Notes: generated by a model from the letters alone, not told the origin. Counted from the stretch's first letter, positions 52,801-62,708 are shown. The stretch: DNA of 64,000 nt from DASWUZ01 sp036401375 (GCA_036401375.1 DASWVB010000038.1:1-64000); one strand, 5' to 3'. Numbers and translations are program-made.

Positions 52801-53209
52801 GCTGCTCTTCCTCACCCATACCCACATCAGCGTGCCCGCCCTGACCGGCTCGATCATGTGCATGGGCGTGGCCACGGCGAACTCCATCCTGGTGGTCAGC
52901 TTCGCGCGCGAGCAGCTCGATGCCAACGTGGGCGATGCCATGCACTCGGCCCTGAGCGCCGGCTTCACCCGCTTCCGCCCGGTTGTGATGACCGCCCTGG
53001 CGATGATCATTGGAATGGTGCCAATGGCGCTCGGGCTGGGTGATGGAGGCGAGCAGAACGCTCCCCTGGGCCGCGCCGTGATTGGCGGATTGCTCTTCGC
53101 TACCATATCCACACTTTTCTTCGTGCCGACCTTCTTCAGCGTGCTTCATGCGCGCCTGGAGAGGCGCCGCCGCGAGCGCGAGCCCCAGATGGAGATGGCC
53201 GAAGCCTGA
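49898..53209 (+). CDS. RND efflux pump with Ser/Gly/Ala-rich insertion
   Basis: A 1103-residue RND permease beginning LALRRPYTFAVFALLLLILGPLSVLNTPTDIFPEINIPV. TM4 has GILVDDATVEIENINRNLEEG with the proton-relay Asp pair. Residues about 803-842 are an unusual low-complexity insertion rich in Ser, Gly, Ala and Thr (AGSGAGNTTGASATTSDAAA) in the second periplasmic loop. Otherwise the repeat structure of RND pumps is complete. Its adaptor and outer-membrane factor follow, so this operon encodes a whole tripartite export machine. The sequence is closer to the HAE-type branch than to metal pumps; the substrate is unknown. Confidence 0.9.
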   Translation: MWIVRLALRRPYTFAVFALLLLILGPLSVLNTPTDIFPEINIPVVTMVWNYTGLSPQEMASRIVTLSERTLTTTVNDIDHIESQSLNGIAVIKIYFHPKVQIGNAVAQVTAVAQTQLRQLPVGTTPPLVIQYSASSVPILQLGLSGEGLSEQQLNDFGLNFIRTQLSSVEGASIPYPYGGKQRQVQVDLDLQALQARGLSPADVVNAISVQNLILPSGTAKVGQFEYVLETNSAPNSIAGLNDLPIRTVNGATVYIHDVAHVRDGSPPQTNIVRVDGQRASLITIQKTGSASTLDIIKSIRQKLPLIASQLPPQLKITPLSDQSIFVRGAINGVIREGIIAACLTGIMILVFLGSWRSTLIIAVSIPLAILCSLILLSLLGETINIMTLGGLALAVGILVDDATVEIENINRNLEEGKEIEQAILDGAAQIAIPAFVSTIAICIVFVPMFFLTGVAKYLFVPLAEAVVFAMLASYMLSRTIVPTMAKYLLKEHDQDKAESNKTSRNPFIRFQLAFERNFERLRGGYTSLLNFCLQNAAMFLILFMVFSVGSFALLYPWLGQDFFPSVDGGQFKLHVRARTGTRIEETARLCDEIDGAIREEIPPKELVTIIDNIGVPYSGLNLSYSNSAVVGTADADIQVSLAEKHHPSDRYVEDLRGKLAARFPGVTFYSLPVDMVTQILNFGLPSPLDIQVVGPNMAANREFAEQLMDKIKHVPGTADLRIQQPFDDPMLRLDVDRTRSQQVGLQQRDVAQSLLVATSGSFQTSPTFWLNPQNGVSYSIAVQSPQYTLDTLQQLRNIPLTAGASAGSGAGNTTGASATTSDAAAGSTGSASGLVTTGSVYQAGGRPVQILGNLATIKRGAELGTVSHYDIQPVIDIYGNVVNTDLASVDKKLEKIVEQERGRLPRGSQLVVRGQVQTMHSSFVGLIAGLGFSILLVYLLIVVNFQSWLDPFIIISGLPAALAGIAWLLFLTHTHISVPALTGSIMCMGVATANSILVVSFAREQLDANVGDAMHSALSAGFTRFRPVVMTALAMIIGMVPMALGLGDGGEQNAPLGRAVIGGLLFATISTLFFVPTFFSVLHARLERRRREREPQMEMAEA

Positions 53210-53289
53210 TCAAACGCGTACAGCCCTGAGGAATAGCACTGGGCAGGCGAAGCTGTTTAGAAGACATTGAGTCATCGAGAGGAACAACC

Positions 53290-54648
53290 GTGCAGCAGGA
53301 TGCAAAGGACGGAAACAATCCGCAGGGTCAGCAACCAGAGCACGGCCACGACGGAGGCGCCGCTGCGGCGGTGAAGCCGGTGCGCGGCAGCCGCGTGGTC
53401 CTGGGGCTGATCATCCTGATGGTGATCGCGGCGATCCTGGTCGTCACCGGAATCGTGCCCCGTGTGCGGGCCAGGAGCCGCCTCGCCGACCAGACCAATT
53501 CGCTCGCCGCGCCTACCGTGCTGGTTGCAAAGCCGGACCGCGGTGTGCCCTCGCAGGAGGTCATCCTGCCGGGCAACGTACAGGCCTACACCGACTCGCC
53601 CATCTACGCCCGCACCAGCGGCTACCTCAGGAAGTGGTACTTCGACATCGGCGCGCACGTCAAAAAGGGTCAGCTGCTGGCGGAGATCGAGTCCCCGGAG
53701 GTCGACCAGCAGCTCGCCCAGGCCCGGGCCGATCTTGCCACCGCGCAGGCGAATGCAGCCAACGCCCAGACCAACGCAAAGCGCTACAACGACCTGATCA
53801 AGTCAGACGCCGTCTCGCAGCAGGACGTCGACGCGTTCAACACCCAGGCCGCCTCAAGCAGCACCGTCGTGCAGTCTGCCGTCGCCAACGTGCAGAGGAT
53901 CGAGCAGCTGGTCGGCTTTGAGAGGATTACCGCCCCGTTCGACGGCGTTATTACCGCCCGCAACATCGATACCGGCCAGCTGATTACCGCCGGCTCCGGT
54001 ACCGAGCTCTTTCACGAGGCCGCCGTCAACACCCTGCGCGTTTACGTCAACGTACCCCAGGTCTACTCCCGCGACGCAGTTCCCGGCATCACCGCGGACC
54101 TCACCTTCTCGGAGTTCCCCGGCAGGCGCTTCCAGGGCCGGCTGGTTCGTACGTCCAACCAGATCGATCCCGTCTCGCGGACCCTGCTCGCCGAGATCCA
54201 GATCGATAATCGGAAGGGCGAGCTTGTCCCCGGCGCCTACGCCGAGGTCCACCTCAGGATGAAGGAGGGAAGCCCGACCTACATCATCCCTGCCTCGGCG
54301 CTGATGTACCGTGCCGAGGGGCTTCGCGTCGGCACAATAGTCAGCGGCAACAAGGCCCGCATGACGCCTGTAGTGATCGGCGAGGATGATGGACGCACCA
54401 TCCAGGTCATCAGCGGACTCGATGTCAATTCGCAGGTAATCCTCGACCCTCCCGATTCGCTGATCGATGGTGAAGAACTGCGCATCTCCCCGCAGCACCC
54501 GCCGTCCGCTCAGGCCGGCGGAGCTCAAGGGCAGCCGGGTCAAGGGCAGGCAGGGCAGGGAGGTCAAGCCGCTCCCCAGGGAGGCCAGGGCGGCAACGGC
54601 AATCAGCAGGCCGGCGGACAGCCCCAGAACACCGGGTCCTCGAAATGA
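53290..54648 (+). CDS. RND membrane-fusion adaptor
   Basis: 452 residues. One membrane anchor (VVLGLIILMVIAAILVVTGIVP, residues about 36-58) precedes the lipoyl half-motif (GNVQAYTDSPIYARTSGYL), an alpha-hairpin, and the second half (FERITAPFDGVITARNIDTG). It ends in a 55-residue Gln/Gly-rich tail (GQGQAGQGGQAAPQGG). It bridges the pump to the outer-membrane factor. It lies 80 bp after the pump gene and overlaps the next gene by four bases. Tail and linker lengths are unusual for the family; their function is unknown. Confidence 0.9.
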   Translation: MQQDAKDGNNPQGQQPEHGHDGGAAAAVKPVRGSRVVLGLIILMVIAAILVVTGIVPRVRARSRLADQTNSLAAPTVLVAKPDRGVPSQEVILPGNVQAYTDSPIYARTSGYLRKWYFDIGAHVKKGQLLAEIESPEVDQQLAQARADLATAQANAANAQTNAKRYNDLIKSDAVSQQDVDAFNTQAASSSTVVQSAVANVQRIEQLVGFERITAPFDGVITARNIDTGQLITAGSGTELFHEAAVNTLRVYVNVPQVYSRDAVPGITADLTFSEFPGRRFQGRLVRTSNQIDPVSRTLLAEIQIDNRKGELVPGAYAEVHLRMKEGSPTYIIPASALMYRAEGLRVGTIVSGNKARMTPVVIGEDDGRTIQVISGLDVNSQVILDPPDSLIDGEELRISPQHPPSAQAGGAQGQPGQGQAGQGGQAAPQGGQGGNGNQQAGGQPQNTGSSK

Positions 54649-56204
54649 ACCATTTCTCCACATTGCGAGCCCCGCAGTTGGCTCGCAGCCTTGGGAAGCT
54701 CGTGCGCAATGCGCAGCGGGAAGTTCCCCCCGGCGCGTCGGCTGGCGGTATCCGCGCTAACCGTTGTGGAAGGCTCGCAACTGCGCTCTTCGCCGGTCTT
54801 GCGCTCCTGGCCGGCTGCACCGCCGGGCCGAACTACCACCGTCCCGCTGCCCCCGTCCCGCCTGCCTACAAGGAGAACGCCGGGCTGCCCGACGACAGCG
54901 TATGGAAGACGGCCCAACCGAGCGATGCGGTCCTCCGCGGCCAGTGGTGGAAGATGTATGGCGATCCCCAGCTGGATGCGCTCGAAGACAAGGTAGCCGT
55001 CTCCAACCAGACGCTGCAGGCCGCCTCCGAGCGTTACCTCGGCGCGCGGGAGCAGATACGCATTGCTCGCGCGGACTTCTATCCCACCATCGGCCTGGGC
55101 CCATCGGCGTCTCGCAGTCAGCTCTCTCTGAATCGCGCCCAGGTGAGTACGCTCACTAAAACGCTCTTCAACGACGTCAGCCTCGAGGGCCAGGCCACAT
55201 GGGAGCCGGACTTCTGGGGGCGCGTACGCCGCAATGTGGAATCCGCCCGCGCCACCACCCAGGCCAGCGCCTCCGATCTCGCCAATGCAGAGTTGAGCAT
55301 CCGGACCGAACTCGCCCTCGATTACCTCCAGCTGCGCGGACTCGATGTGCAGAAGCAGCTTCTCGATCAGACCATCATCAGCTTCCAGAAGGCTTACGAG
55401 CTCACTCAGACGCGCTTTCATGGAGGCGTCTCGAGCGAGTCAGACGTGGCCCAGGCGGAGACGTTGCTCGAGTCGACCCGTGCGCAGGACACCGAAATTG
55501 ATGTCGCCCGTTCGCAGTTCGAGCACGCCATTGCCACTCTGGCCGGGGAGCCGGCTTCCACCTTCAGCCTGCCGCCCGCCGTTCCCCCGATGCAGCTGCC
55601 CGGCGTACCGCTCGGGGTGCCCTCGCAGCTGCTCGAGCGGCGGCCTGATATCTCCGCTTCCGAACGGCGGATGCAGGCCGCCAACGCCCAGATCGGGGTC
55701 GCAAAATCGGCCTACTACCCCAACGTCGCCATCGATGCGGCCGGGGGATTTGAGAGCAGCGCCCTGGGAACCCTGATCCAGGGGCCGGCCGCTCTGTGGT
55801 CGCTCGGTGGCTCGGCGGTCGAGACCGTCTTCGATGCAGGCCGCAGGCGCGCCGTCACCGAACAGGCGCAACACACCTACAACGCCACCGTGGCAGACTA
55901 CCGCGAAACCGTGCTCGGCGCCTTCCAGGAGGTCGAGGACAACCTCGCCGCGATCCGTACTCTGCAGGCAGAAGCAGGTAGCCAGCACGCTGCCGTGGCC
56001 GCCGCGCAGCGCTCGCTGGACCTCTCCATAAATCGCTACAAAGGCGGGGTGGCCACCTACCTCGAAGTGCTGACCGCGCAGAGCGCCCTGCTCGCCAATC
56101 AGCGCACCGATGCCGGCATCGCCACCCGCCAGTTCACCTCGAGCGTGCAGCTGATCCGCGCCCTCGGCGGCGGATGGGACACCAGCCAGCTCCCGAAGTT
56201 CTAA
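54645..56204 (+). CDS. outer-membrane efflux lipoprotein (NodT/OprM-like)
   Basis: 519 residues. A basic leader is followed by a lipobox (LLAGCTAGPNYHRPA), so the mature protein is acylated at that cysteine (about residue 59). Two TolC-type helical repeats follow (DVAQAETLLESTRAQDTEID and RYKGGVATYLEVLTAQSALL), and PSQLLERRPDISASERRMQAANAQIG is characteristic of the NodT family. It forms the trimeric exit duct for the pump and adaptor encoded just upstream. The first 40 residues before the hydrophobic stretch are longer than usual, so the start may lie further in. ATGA overlap couples it to the adaptor. Confidence 0.92.
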   Translation: MNHFSTLRAPQLARSLGKLVRNAQREVPPGASAGGIRANRCGRLATALFAGLALLAGCTAGPNYHRPAAPVPPAYKENAGLPDDSVWKTAQPSDAVLRGQWWKMYGDPQLDALEDKVAVSNQTLQAASERYLGAREQIRIARADFYPTIGLGPSASRSQLSLNRAQVSTLTKTLFNDVSLEGQATWEPDFWGRVRRNVESARATTQASASDLANAELSIRTELALDYLQLRGLDVQKQLLDQTIISFQKAYELTQTRFHGGVSSESDVAQAETLLESTRAQDTEIDVARSQFEHAIATLAGEPASTFSLPPAVPPMQLPGVPLGVPSQLLERRPDISASERRMQAANAQIGVAKSAYYPNVAIDAAGGFESSALGTLIQGPAALWSLGGSAVETVFDAGRRRAVTEQAQHTYNATVADYRETVLGAFQEVEDNLAAIRTLQAEAGSQHAAVAAAQRSLDLSINRYKGGVATYLEVLTAQSALLANQRTDAGIATRQFTSSVQLIRALGGGWDTSQLPKF

Positions 56205-56455
56205 TCCACTCCTCCCGCAGATTGCCAGGGCTCCGCAACCCGCAAGAGCCTCCGCAGGTCGGGCCGAGCGTTCGTCGCGCAGGTCTGTGCGCCGGGGCTC
56301 GCGAAGGGGGCCGCGCACCGCGTAAAGTCCATCCTGAGAGCCGCCGATAACTAACGTGAGCAACTGCTGCAACCTGGAAGCCTCTCCCGGCTGCCATGCG
56401 GAGAGTTGTGCTGTCGCCTGTGGTTCAGTTCATAGGCGTTAGGGGCTGATTACCG

Positions 56456-57823
56456 ATGAAACCACTGGTCATAACTTATGTCCCATGGCTGGTGGCGATC
56501 TCGGTTGCTACCTCGATGGTGGCATCCTATGCAGCATTCTCCTTCGCGGAGAGAGTCGCGTCTTCAAATGGCGCAAGGTCGAGGCTCTGGCTGGCTGGCG
56601 GAGCGTTCTCGATGGGCCTCGGCATCTGGTCGATGCACTATCTCGGCATGCTGGCCGTGCGGCTGCCGATCGAGGTCACCTACCATGTTCCTACGGTGCT
56701 GCTATCGCTGATGCTTGCGGTGCTCGCATCGGCGGGCGCTATCCGGCTGGTAAGCGGCAAACGGATGGGCAAGCCCACCATCGCGCTTGGTGGCGTCTTT
56801 ATGGGGGCAGCCATCGGCGGCATGCACTACGTCGGGATGGCCGCCATGCGATCGACCGCCATGCACCACTACAACCTGGCCATCGTAGGCGTGTCAGTGG
56901 TAGTAGCGGTGGCATTCTCTTCCATGGCGCTGTGGATTGCATTCTCGGTGCGCTCCGGCTACGGAAAGGACGGCGAGGCGAGGAAGCTGGGCGGCGCCAT
57001 GCTTATGGGCAGCGGGATCGCCGCCATGCACTACACCGCCATGTCGGCGGTCAGCTTCATGCCCGGGGAGATGGCGTACTCCTCCGCTGGCAGCGTCAAG
57101 GTCTCTACCCTCGGAATCATCGCCGTGATGCTGACCACCGCGCTGGTGCTTGCCGGGACACTGACCGCGGCATACTACGATCGCAGGATGTACCTTGCCC
57201 TCCAGAGCACGCACGTCCAGCTAGCCCGCGAGCGGGTGTTGCTGGAGCAGCGGCAACACAGCCTGACAGAAGAGAACTCCGTGCTGCAGGTGCTGGCCAT
57301 CCATGACGGGCTCACCGGCATTCACAACCGCCGCCACTTCGACGATACCCTGCAGATCGAACTCAAGCGGGCAATCCGAAGCGGGACGCCGCTCTCCCTG
57401 CTGATGATCGACGTCGATTATTTCAAGAAGCTGAACGACCGCTACGGCCATCTGCTCGGAGACGAATGTCTGCGCGAGATCGCCCAGGCTCTCAAGAAAA
57501 AGGTGCTGCGCGCAGGAGATATGGTCGCGCGCTACGGTGGCGAGGAGTTTGCCGTCCTGCTGCCGGGCACAGACGCCCGCGGCGCCTTCCAGCTTGCCGA
57601 GAAGCTCCGTTCCGCCGTCGAAGCCCTCAAGATCAGAAACGAGGATTCTCTGGTCGGACGCTTCGCTACAGTCAGCATCGGAATCGAGTCGCGCATTCCC
57701 CTCCTCGGCGACTCTGCTAACGACATGCTCCGCGCCGCAGACGAGGCGCTCTATCATGCCAAGGTCGAGGGTCGAAACCGCGTCTTCGGCAGCATGATCG
57801 AGCTGTCCGAGTTCGCGCTCTGA
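56456..57823 (+). CDS. MHYT-GGDEF diguanylate cyclase
   Basis: 455 residues. The N-terminal half is an MHYT sensor with seven hydrophobic segments and the motifs WSMHYLGM, GGMHYVGM and AAMHYTAM, proposed to bind copper and sense O2, CO or NO. A short coiled coil (LARERVLLEQRQ) leads to a GGDEF domain with GGEEF at 361-365 and an RxxD inhibitory site (R352-D355) five residues before it. It should make cyclic-di-GMP under product inhibition. The HD-GYP proteins at 4-7.3 kb could be opposing enzymes. ATG 56456 is the first in frame. Confidence 0.95.
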   Translation: MKPLVITYVPWLVAISVATSMVASYAAFSFAERVASSNGARSRLWLAGGAFSMGLGIWSMHYLGMLAVRLPIEVTYHVPTVLLSLMLAVLASAGAIRLVSGKRMGKPTIALGGVFMGAAIGGMHYVGMAAMRSTAMHHYNLAIVGVSVVVAVAFSSMALWIAFSVRSGYGKDGEARKLGGAMLMGSGIAAMHYTAMSAVSFMPGEMAYSSAGSVKVSTLGIIAVMLTTALVLAGTLTAAYYDRRMYLALQSTHVQLARERVLLEQRQHSLTEENSVLQVLAIHDGLTGIHNRRHFDDTLQIELKRAIRSGTPLSLLMIDVDYFKKLNDRYGHLLGDECLREIAQALKKKVLRAGDMVARYGGEEFAVLLPGTDARGAFQLAEKLRSAVEALKIRNEDSLVGRFATVSIGIESRIPLLGDSANDMLRAADEALYHAKVEGRNRVFGSMIELSEFAL

Positions 57824-57965
57824 CGCCTTGCGTGTTGCAGAGGCGCTATACCCGCAGTGCAGATTCGATCTGAGCGCCATTCGATGTAGAGGCCAGCCGC
57901 TCCATGCCATGCGGCGCCTTGTTTACCCTCATCGCTGACCGCCACTATGCTGTCCAGCCAACGTC

Positions 57966-59027
57966 TCAGGCCCAGGGAGTAGCCTCGGCTTCGGTTCTGA
58001 CCGCAGCCAGTTCTGACTCGCGCAGTTCGCGGACCCGCTCCGCGATCGCATACTTCAGCGCGTCGATGCCCAGTCCGCTCACCGCCGAAATAGGGTAAAA
58101 GGGCAGCTTGCGCCGCTTTGCCATCGACTGCAGCTTCTTCAGCTTTGCGGGGTCTGCCACGTCCGCCTTGGAAGCCGCGATCAGCATCGGCTTCTCCACC
58201 AGGCCATGGCCGAAGCTCTTCAACTCCGCCTGGATCACCTTGAAGTCGTCCACTGGATCGGGCCGGCCGCCAGAGTCCGACACGTCGACCAGGTGCACCA
58301 GGACGCGGGTGCGCTCAATGTGCCGCAGGAACTGCAATCCGAGCCCGGCGCCCAGGTGAGCGCCCTCGATCAGCCCCGGCATGTCGGCTACCACGTAGCT
58401 CTCCTCGTGAGGAGGCTCGCCGACCGAGACGACTCCGAGATTTGGCTCGAGAGTCGTGAAAGGGTAGTCCGCGATCTTCGGCCGCGCCGCCGACAGGCGG
58501 GAGATCAGGGTGGATTTGCCCACGTTAGGGAAGCCCACCAGGCCGACATCGGCCAGCAGCTTCAGCTCGAGCCGGTAGTTGCGCTCCTCGCCCAGGCGGC
58601 CCGGCTCGTGTTCCCGCGGCGCCTGGTGCGTGGGTGTGGCGAAGTGCTGATTGCCTCGCCCGCCGCGCCCGCCTTTAGCGATCACGATGCGCTCATCTGC
58701 GTGCTGGAAGTCGTGTACCAGTTCACCGGTGTCGTCGTCGTAGAGCGCGGTGCCGACCGGCACCTTGAGCACGATGTCTTCGCCCTCCCGGCCAGTGCAG
58801 TTCGAGCCCTCGCCATGCCGCCCGCGCTCCGCCTTGTGCTCCGGGTTGAATCGGAAGTGAACGAGGGTGTTGTGGCGCTCGCTCGACTCCATGTAGACGT
58901 CACCGCCGCGGCCGCCGTCGCCGCCCGAGGGCCCTCCGCGGGGCACAAACTTCTCCCGCCGAAAGGCGACGCAGCCGTTGCCGCCGTCCCCCGCCTTGAT
59001 CCTGATCCGTGCTTCATCGATAAACAT
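57966..59027 (-). CDS. obgE: GTPase Obg
   Basis: 353 residues of the Obg GTPase, a ribosome-assembly and stringent-response protein. The glycine-rich Obg fold covers about 1-158 (ARIRIKAGDGGNGCVAFRRE, GGDGGRGGDVYMES). The GTPase domain follows: G1 GFPNVGKSTLISRLS, G2 YPFTTLEPNLG, G3 DMPGLIEGAH, G4 ASKADV and G5 ISAVSGLG. The frame is open to 59330, but the conserved family start is ATG 59027; the extra codons encode unrelated basic sequence. There is no OCT-type C-terminal domain. It is essential in most bacteria. Confidence 0.95.
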   Translation of the reverse strand: MFIDEARIRIKAGDGGNGCVAFRREKFVPRGGPSGGDGGRGGDVYMESSERHNTLVHFRFNPEHKAERGRHGEGSNCTGREGEDIVLKVPVGTALYDDDTGELVHDFQHADERIVIAKGGRGGRGNQHFATPTHQAPREHEPGRLGEERNYRLELKLLADVGLVGFPNVGKSTLISRLSAARPKIADYPFTTLEPNLGVVSVGEPPHEESYVVADMPGLIEGAHLGAGLGLQFLRHIERTRVLVHLVDVSDSGGRPDPVDDFKVIQAELKSFGHGLVEKPMLIAASKADVADPAKLKKLQSMAKRRKLPFYPISAVSGLGIDALKYAIAERVRELRESELAAVRTEAEATPWA

Positions 59028-59417
59028 CGCTATCCACAAGTGTATCGAAGGGCGTATGCTGCTCGCACTCTTCGTGGCTGTTAGTTTTGGCGCGGAATCT
59101 CTGTCCAGCGCGAGGAATGCCAGAGCAGCCCGGCTGATGCCCGGCAGCCCCGGCTGAAGGAACCAGCGGTGCGTCGCGCAACTCCTCTGCGACCGCAGGC
59201 GCCGTCTCCAGATTAGAAGACCGGCGCTCATCCCGCCCGGTAAAGACGAGTTCCAAGCGGCTAACGCGCTCACGCCGCCGCGCTTCATACCCTTGCTCCG
59301 GCTTCCATCCTCGCCGTTCAGGGACCACATAACACCAGCAGATCACCGCGATGCTCCTCCATCGAGAGCATCGAAGCGGGGTTCGTGACTTGTGACATGC
59401 ATGATCGAGGATGGGCC

Positions 59418-62400
59418 ATGAACAGGAACCGACTCAGGGACGCAGGCCGCCGCCCGCCGCATGGGTGTACCGCACGCGTCACCCGTGTATTGGCGGTGGC
59501 GGTGCTGCTGTCCGCAATCTGCTCTCCCGCGGTGCTGGCGCAATCGACAACCGGAGGAGCGATCGCAGGCTCCGTCATCGACTCTCAAAGGCGCGTCGTG
59601 CCTGCAGCGCAGATCAAACTGCATGCCCTCGCAACCGGCATCGAGCGCGCAGGTCAGACCGACGGGCAGGGAGACTTCCACATAGCCGGCATCGAGCCCG
59701 GCCTCTATTCCATCGAGGTGAATGCGCCCGGCTTCTCAACTTGGCGGGAGACGACTGTGCTCGTCGAGGTAGGCCGCCTTACCGAGTTGACCGCGCAACT
59801 CACCGTTGGCGGTCCCCGGCAGACGGTCGTCGTAGTTGCCGCCCCGGAGACACCGGGCCTTGACCGAACCTCGGCGGCGATCGCCACCAACATCGACGTG
59901 ATCTCGCTCGACAGCCTGCCCAGCAACGGCCGGCGCTGGTCCAACTTCGCCCTGCAGACGGAGGGCGTCACCCCGGATCAGAACGGCTACGGGCTGCTGA
60001 GTTTTCGCGGCATCAGCGTTCTGCTGAACAACAACACGGTGGATGGAGCGGACAACAACCAGGCCTTCTTTTCAGAGGAGCGGGGACGCACGCGCGTAGG
60101 CTACTCGACGACCCAGGCCTCCGTGCAGGAGTTCCAGGTAAATACGTCGAACTACTCCGCTGAGTATGGCCGCGCAGCCGGGGGGGTGGTCAACACCGTG
60201 ACGCGCTCCGGCGGCAATCGCCTGCATGGCGAGGCCTTTGCCTTCGATCGCGATAACGTGCTCGGGGCCACAAACCCGTTCACGACCCTGACCCAGCTGC
60301 AGCCCGATGGCACCTTTAAGACGACCACCTTCCGCCCGCTCGATGTACGCAAGCAGTGGGGGATCGGGGCCGGCGGGCCTGTCCGTCCCGGGAAGATGTT
60401 TTGGTTCCTGGCCTACGATCAATACTCGAGAGACTTTCCTGGAATAGCGCGTGCGTCAGACCCGGCACGCCTCTTTGCCGCGCCAAGCCCCACCGCCCTC
60501 AACACTCTGGCCAAGAGGATGGGCACCAGCACCGCGGTCGCTGCCATCAACTATCAATCCATCCTGAACGGGCTCGACAGCATGCTCGGCGCAGTGCCCC
60601 GAACCGGTCGCCAGTTGATCCTCTTTCCCAAGCTGGACTGGCAGATGAACGACCGCAACCACCTGGCGCTGCAGTACAACTTCATGCGCTGGACCTCTCC
60701 CAACGGAGTACAGACCGGGGCCTCCGATACCTATGGCAAGAGCAGCTTCGGCAACGACTTCGTCAAGGAAGACTGGGGCATCGGGCGGTGGCAATTCTTC
60801 CTGACCGCAAACCTTCTGAACGAACTGCGCCTGCAGTACGGACGAGATACGGAGTCGGAGATCAGCCTGCCGCCTGTCGGCTTTGAGAAGCTATTTGCCA
60901 ACAACTTCTATGGACGCTCACCGCAGATTTCGCTGGCTAGCGGCAGCGGCTTCGCCTTTGGTAAGCCCGAATTCCTCGACCGGGTGGCCTACCCGGATGA
61001 ACGCCGCCAGCAGGCCGCCGATACGCTCACCTTTGTACGCGGAAGTCACGTCTGGAAATTGGGTGCTGACCTTAACCGGGTAAAGGACTATACAAACAAC
61101 CTTTACGATGGGACGGGCACTTACTCCTACAGCAACGTATTGAACTTCGCCTCAGACTACTACGCGCCGAACCACTGCGACTCGGGCGGCTCAGGCGAGG
61201 GCAATCTGCCGTGCTACTCGCACTTCACTCAGGCGCTGGGCACAACCATCTTCACCTTTTCAACTGTGGATTATGCGTTCTTTCTGACAGATGAATGGAA
61301 ACTGCGACACGACCTTACAGTATCCGCCGGGCTCAGGTATGAATTTGAACAGCTGCCGCGTAATATTCCAAGTCTCATTAATGCAGACATACCACAGACC
61401 GCGACCATGCCGCAGGACCAGAACAATTTTGGCCCGCGGATCGGTATTGCGTGGGACATCTTCGGCAAGGGAAAGACGGTGCTGCGCGGCGGCTATGGCA
61501 TCTACTTCGGCCGCATCATCAACTCGACTGTATTTGCCGCCCTCACCGGCACCGGCACCCCGGCAGCGCAGCGTAGCTACTACTTCCGCCCAGTCGATCC
61601 GAGTGCCCCGGCGTTCCCCAACGTACTGAGCGCTGAACCGCCGAACTCGATCAAACCGAGCGCGACTTACTTTGACAAGCGCTTCCAGAATCCGCAGATT
61701 CATGAAATTGAAGCTTCCATCGGACAGCAGCTCGGCCATTCAACGGAGATGACGGCGAGCTTCCTGCTGAGCCTTGGCCGCGAGTTGCCTAACTTCGTTG
61801 ATACTAACGTCAACCTCGCCGCGGCCAAGACGATCGACTACGTAGTTACCGACTCGACCGGCAAAGGTCCCCTGAAAGGTTCTAACTACTACAGCCCCTT
61901 CTACTATGCCAGGCTTAACCCGAACTATAACTTCATAACTGATATCTTCAGCGAGACTAACTCGCGTTATGAGGCTGGCATGTTCAAGATCAGCCATCGA
62001 ATGGGGAGCGCCCTCGACCTGCACGCGTCCTACACTTACTCTCACTCGGCAGACTTCAATCAAAACGAATCTACCTTCGCCGACAACAACGACATACTCG
62101 ATCCCTCCAACTTCAAGCTGGAGTATGGCAACTCAGACTTCGACCTCCGCAACCGCATGACGGGCTCGGCAATCGTGCGCACGCCGTGGAAGACGCGCGG
62201 ACACTGGGGTCGACTGCTCAACGGTTATTCCGTCGCGCCGGTAGTGGAGTTCCGTACCGGGCTGCCTTACACCCTGCACACCGACGGCGCCGTCCCTTCA
62301 TTGAAGTACCTGGACTCGTCAGGAACGGTGCAGACTCTAAGCGGCCTCGGTGCTAACGTGAACGGCTCCGGCGGCGATAACCGCATCGGGATCATCGGCC

Positions 62401-62690
62401 GCAATACCTTCCGCTATGCACCGGTGTTGAGCATGGATGCGAGGGCGAGCAAGCGTACTGCGCTGAACGATCGCTTCAGCTTCGACGTGATCGCAGAGGT
62501 CTTCAACCTGCTCAACCACCAGAACGTCACGCGCACTAACAGCACCGGCTACAGCATCAGCGGCGCCAGCTCAGTCAACGGCCCTGCACGGCTCACCTAC
62601 CAGCCAGGATTCGGCGAGGTGACGAACTCCAACAGCAACACCCTCTATCGAGAGCGGCAGATTCAACTCGCATTCAAGCTGATATTTTAG
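59418..62690 (+). CDS. Oar-like TonB-dependent receptor
   Basis: About 1090 residues. A signal peptide (LAVAVLLSAICSPAVLA) is followed by a carboxypeptidase-regulatory-like beta-sandwich (GGAIAGSVIDSQRRVVPAAQIKL), then a plug domain (NGYGLLSFRGISVLLNNNTVDG), and a large outer-membrane barrel ending RERQIQLAFKLIF with the aromatic C-terminus of outer-membrane proteins. This class is expanded in Acidobacteria and binds saccharides, peptides or siderophores; specificity is not predictable. Three starts are possible; ATG 59418 has GAGG nearby. Part of the barrel (about 61,050-62,100) has more AT-rich codons than the rest. Confidence 0.9.
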   Translation: MNRNRLRDAGRRPPHGCTARVTRVLAVAVLLSAICSPAVLAQSTTGGAIAGSVIDSQRRVVPAAQIKLHALATGIERAGQTDGQGDFHIAGIEPGLYSIEVNAPGFSTWRETTVLVEVGRLTELTAQLTVGGPRQTVVVVAAPETPGLDRTSAAIATNIDVISLDSLPSNGRRWSNFALQTEGVTPDQNGYGLLSFRGISVLLNNNTVDGADNNQAFFSEERGRTRVGYSTTQASVQEFQVNTSNYSAEYGRAAGGVVNTVTRSGGNRLHGEAFAFDRDNVLGATNPFTTLTQLQPDGTFKTTTFRPLDVRKQWGIGAGGPVRPGKMFWFLAYDQYSRDFPGIARASDPARLFAAPSPTALNTLAKRMGTSTAVAAINYQSILNGLDSMLGAVPRTGRQLILFPKLDWQMNDRNHLALQYNFMRWTSPNGVQTGASDTYGKSSFGNDFVKEDWGIGRWQFFLTANLLNELRLQYGRDTESEISLPPVGFEKLFANNFYGRSPQISLASGSGFAFGKPEFLDRVAYPDERRQQAADTLTFVRGSHVWKLGADLNRVKDYTNNLYDGTGTYSYSNVLNFASDYYAPNHCDSGGSGEGNLPCYSHFTQALGTTIFTFSTVDYAFFLTDEWKLRHDLTVSAGLRYEFEQLPRNIPSLINADIPQTATMPQDQNNFGPRIGIAWDIFGKGKTVLRGGYGIYFGRIINSTVFAALTGTGTPAAQRSYYFRPVDPSAPAFPNVLSAEPPNSIKPSATYFDKRFQNPQIHEIEASIGQQLGHSTEMTASFLLSLGRELPNFVDTNVNLAAAKTIDYVVTDSTGKGPLKGSNYYSPFYYARLNPNYNFITDIFSETNSRYEAGMFKISHRMGSALDLHASYTYSHSADFNQNESTFADNNDILDPSNFKLEYGNSDFDLRNRMTGSAIVRTPWKTRGHWGRLLNGYSVAPVVEFRTGLPYTLHTDGAVPSLKYLDSSGTVQTLSGLGANVNGSGGDNRIGIIGRNTFRYAPVLSMDARASKRTALNDRFSFDVIAEVFNLLNHQNVTRTNSTGYSISGASSVNGPARLTYQPGFGEVTNSNSNTLYRERQIQLAFKLIF

Positions 62691-62708
62691 GCTGCCCACG
62701 CGGCCCCG

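Noticed and set aside
58206..59084. 292-codon forward frame across obgE
   Set aside because: Antisense shadow of obgE, whose G1-G5 motifs are complete on the minus strand.
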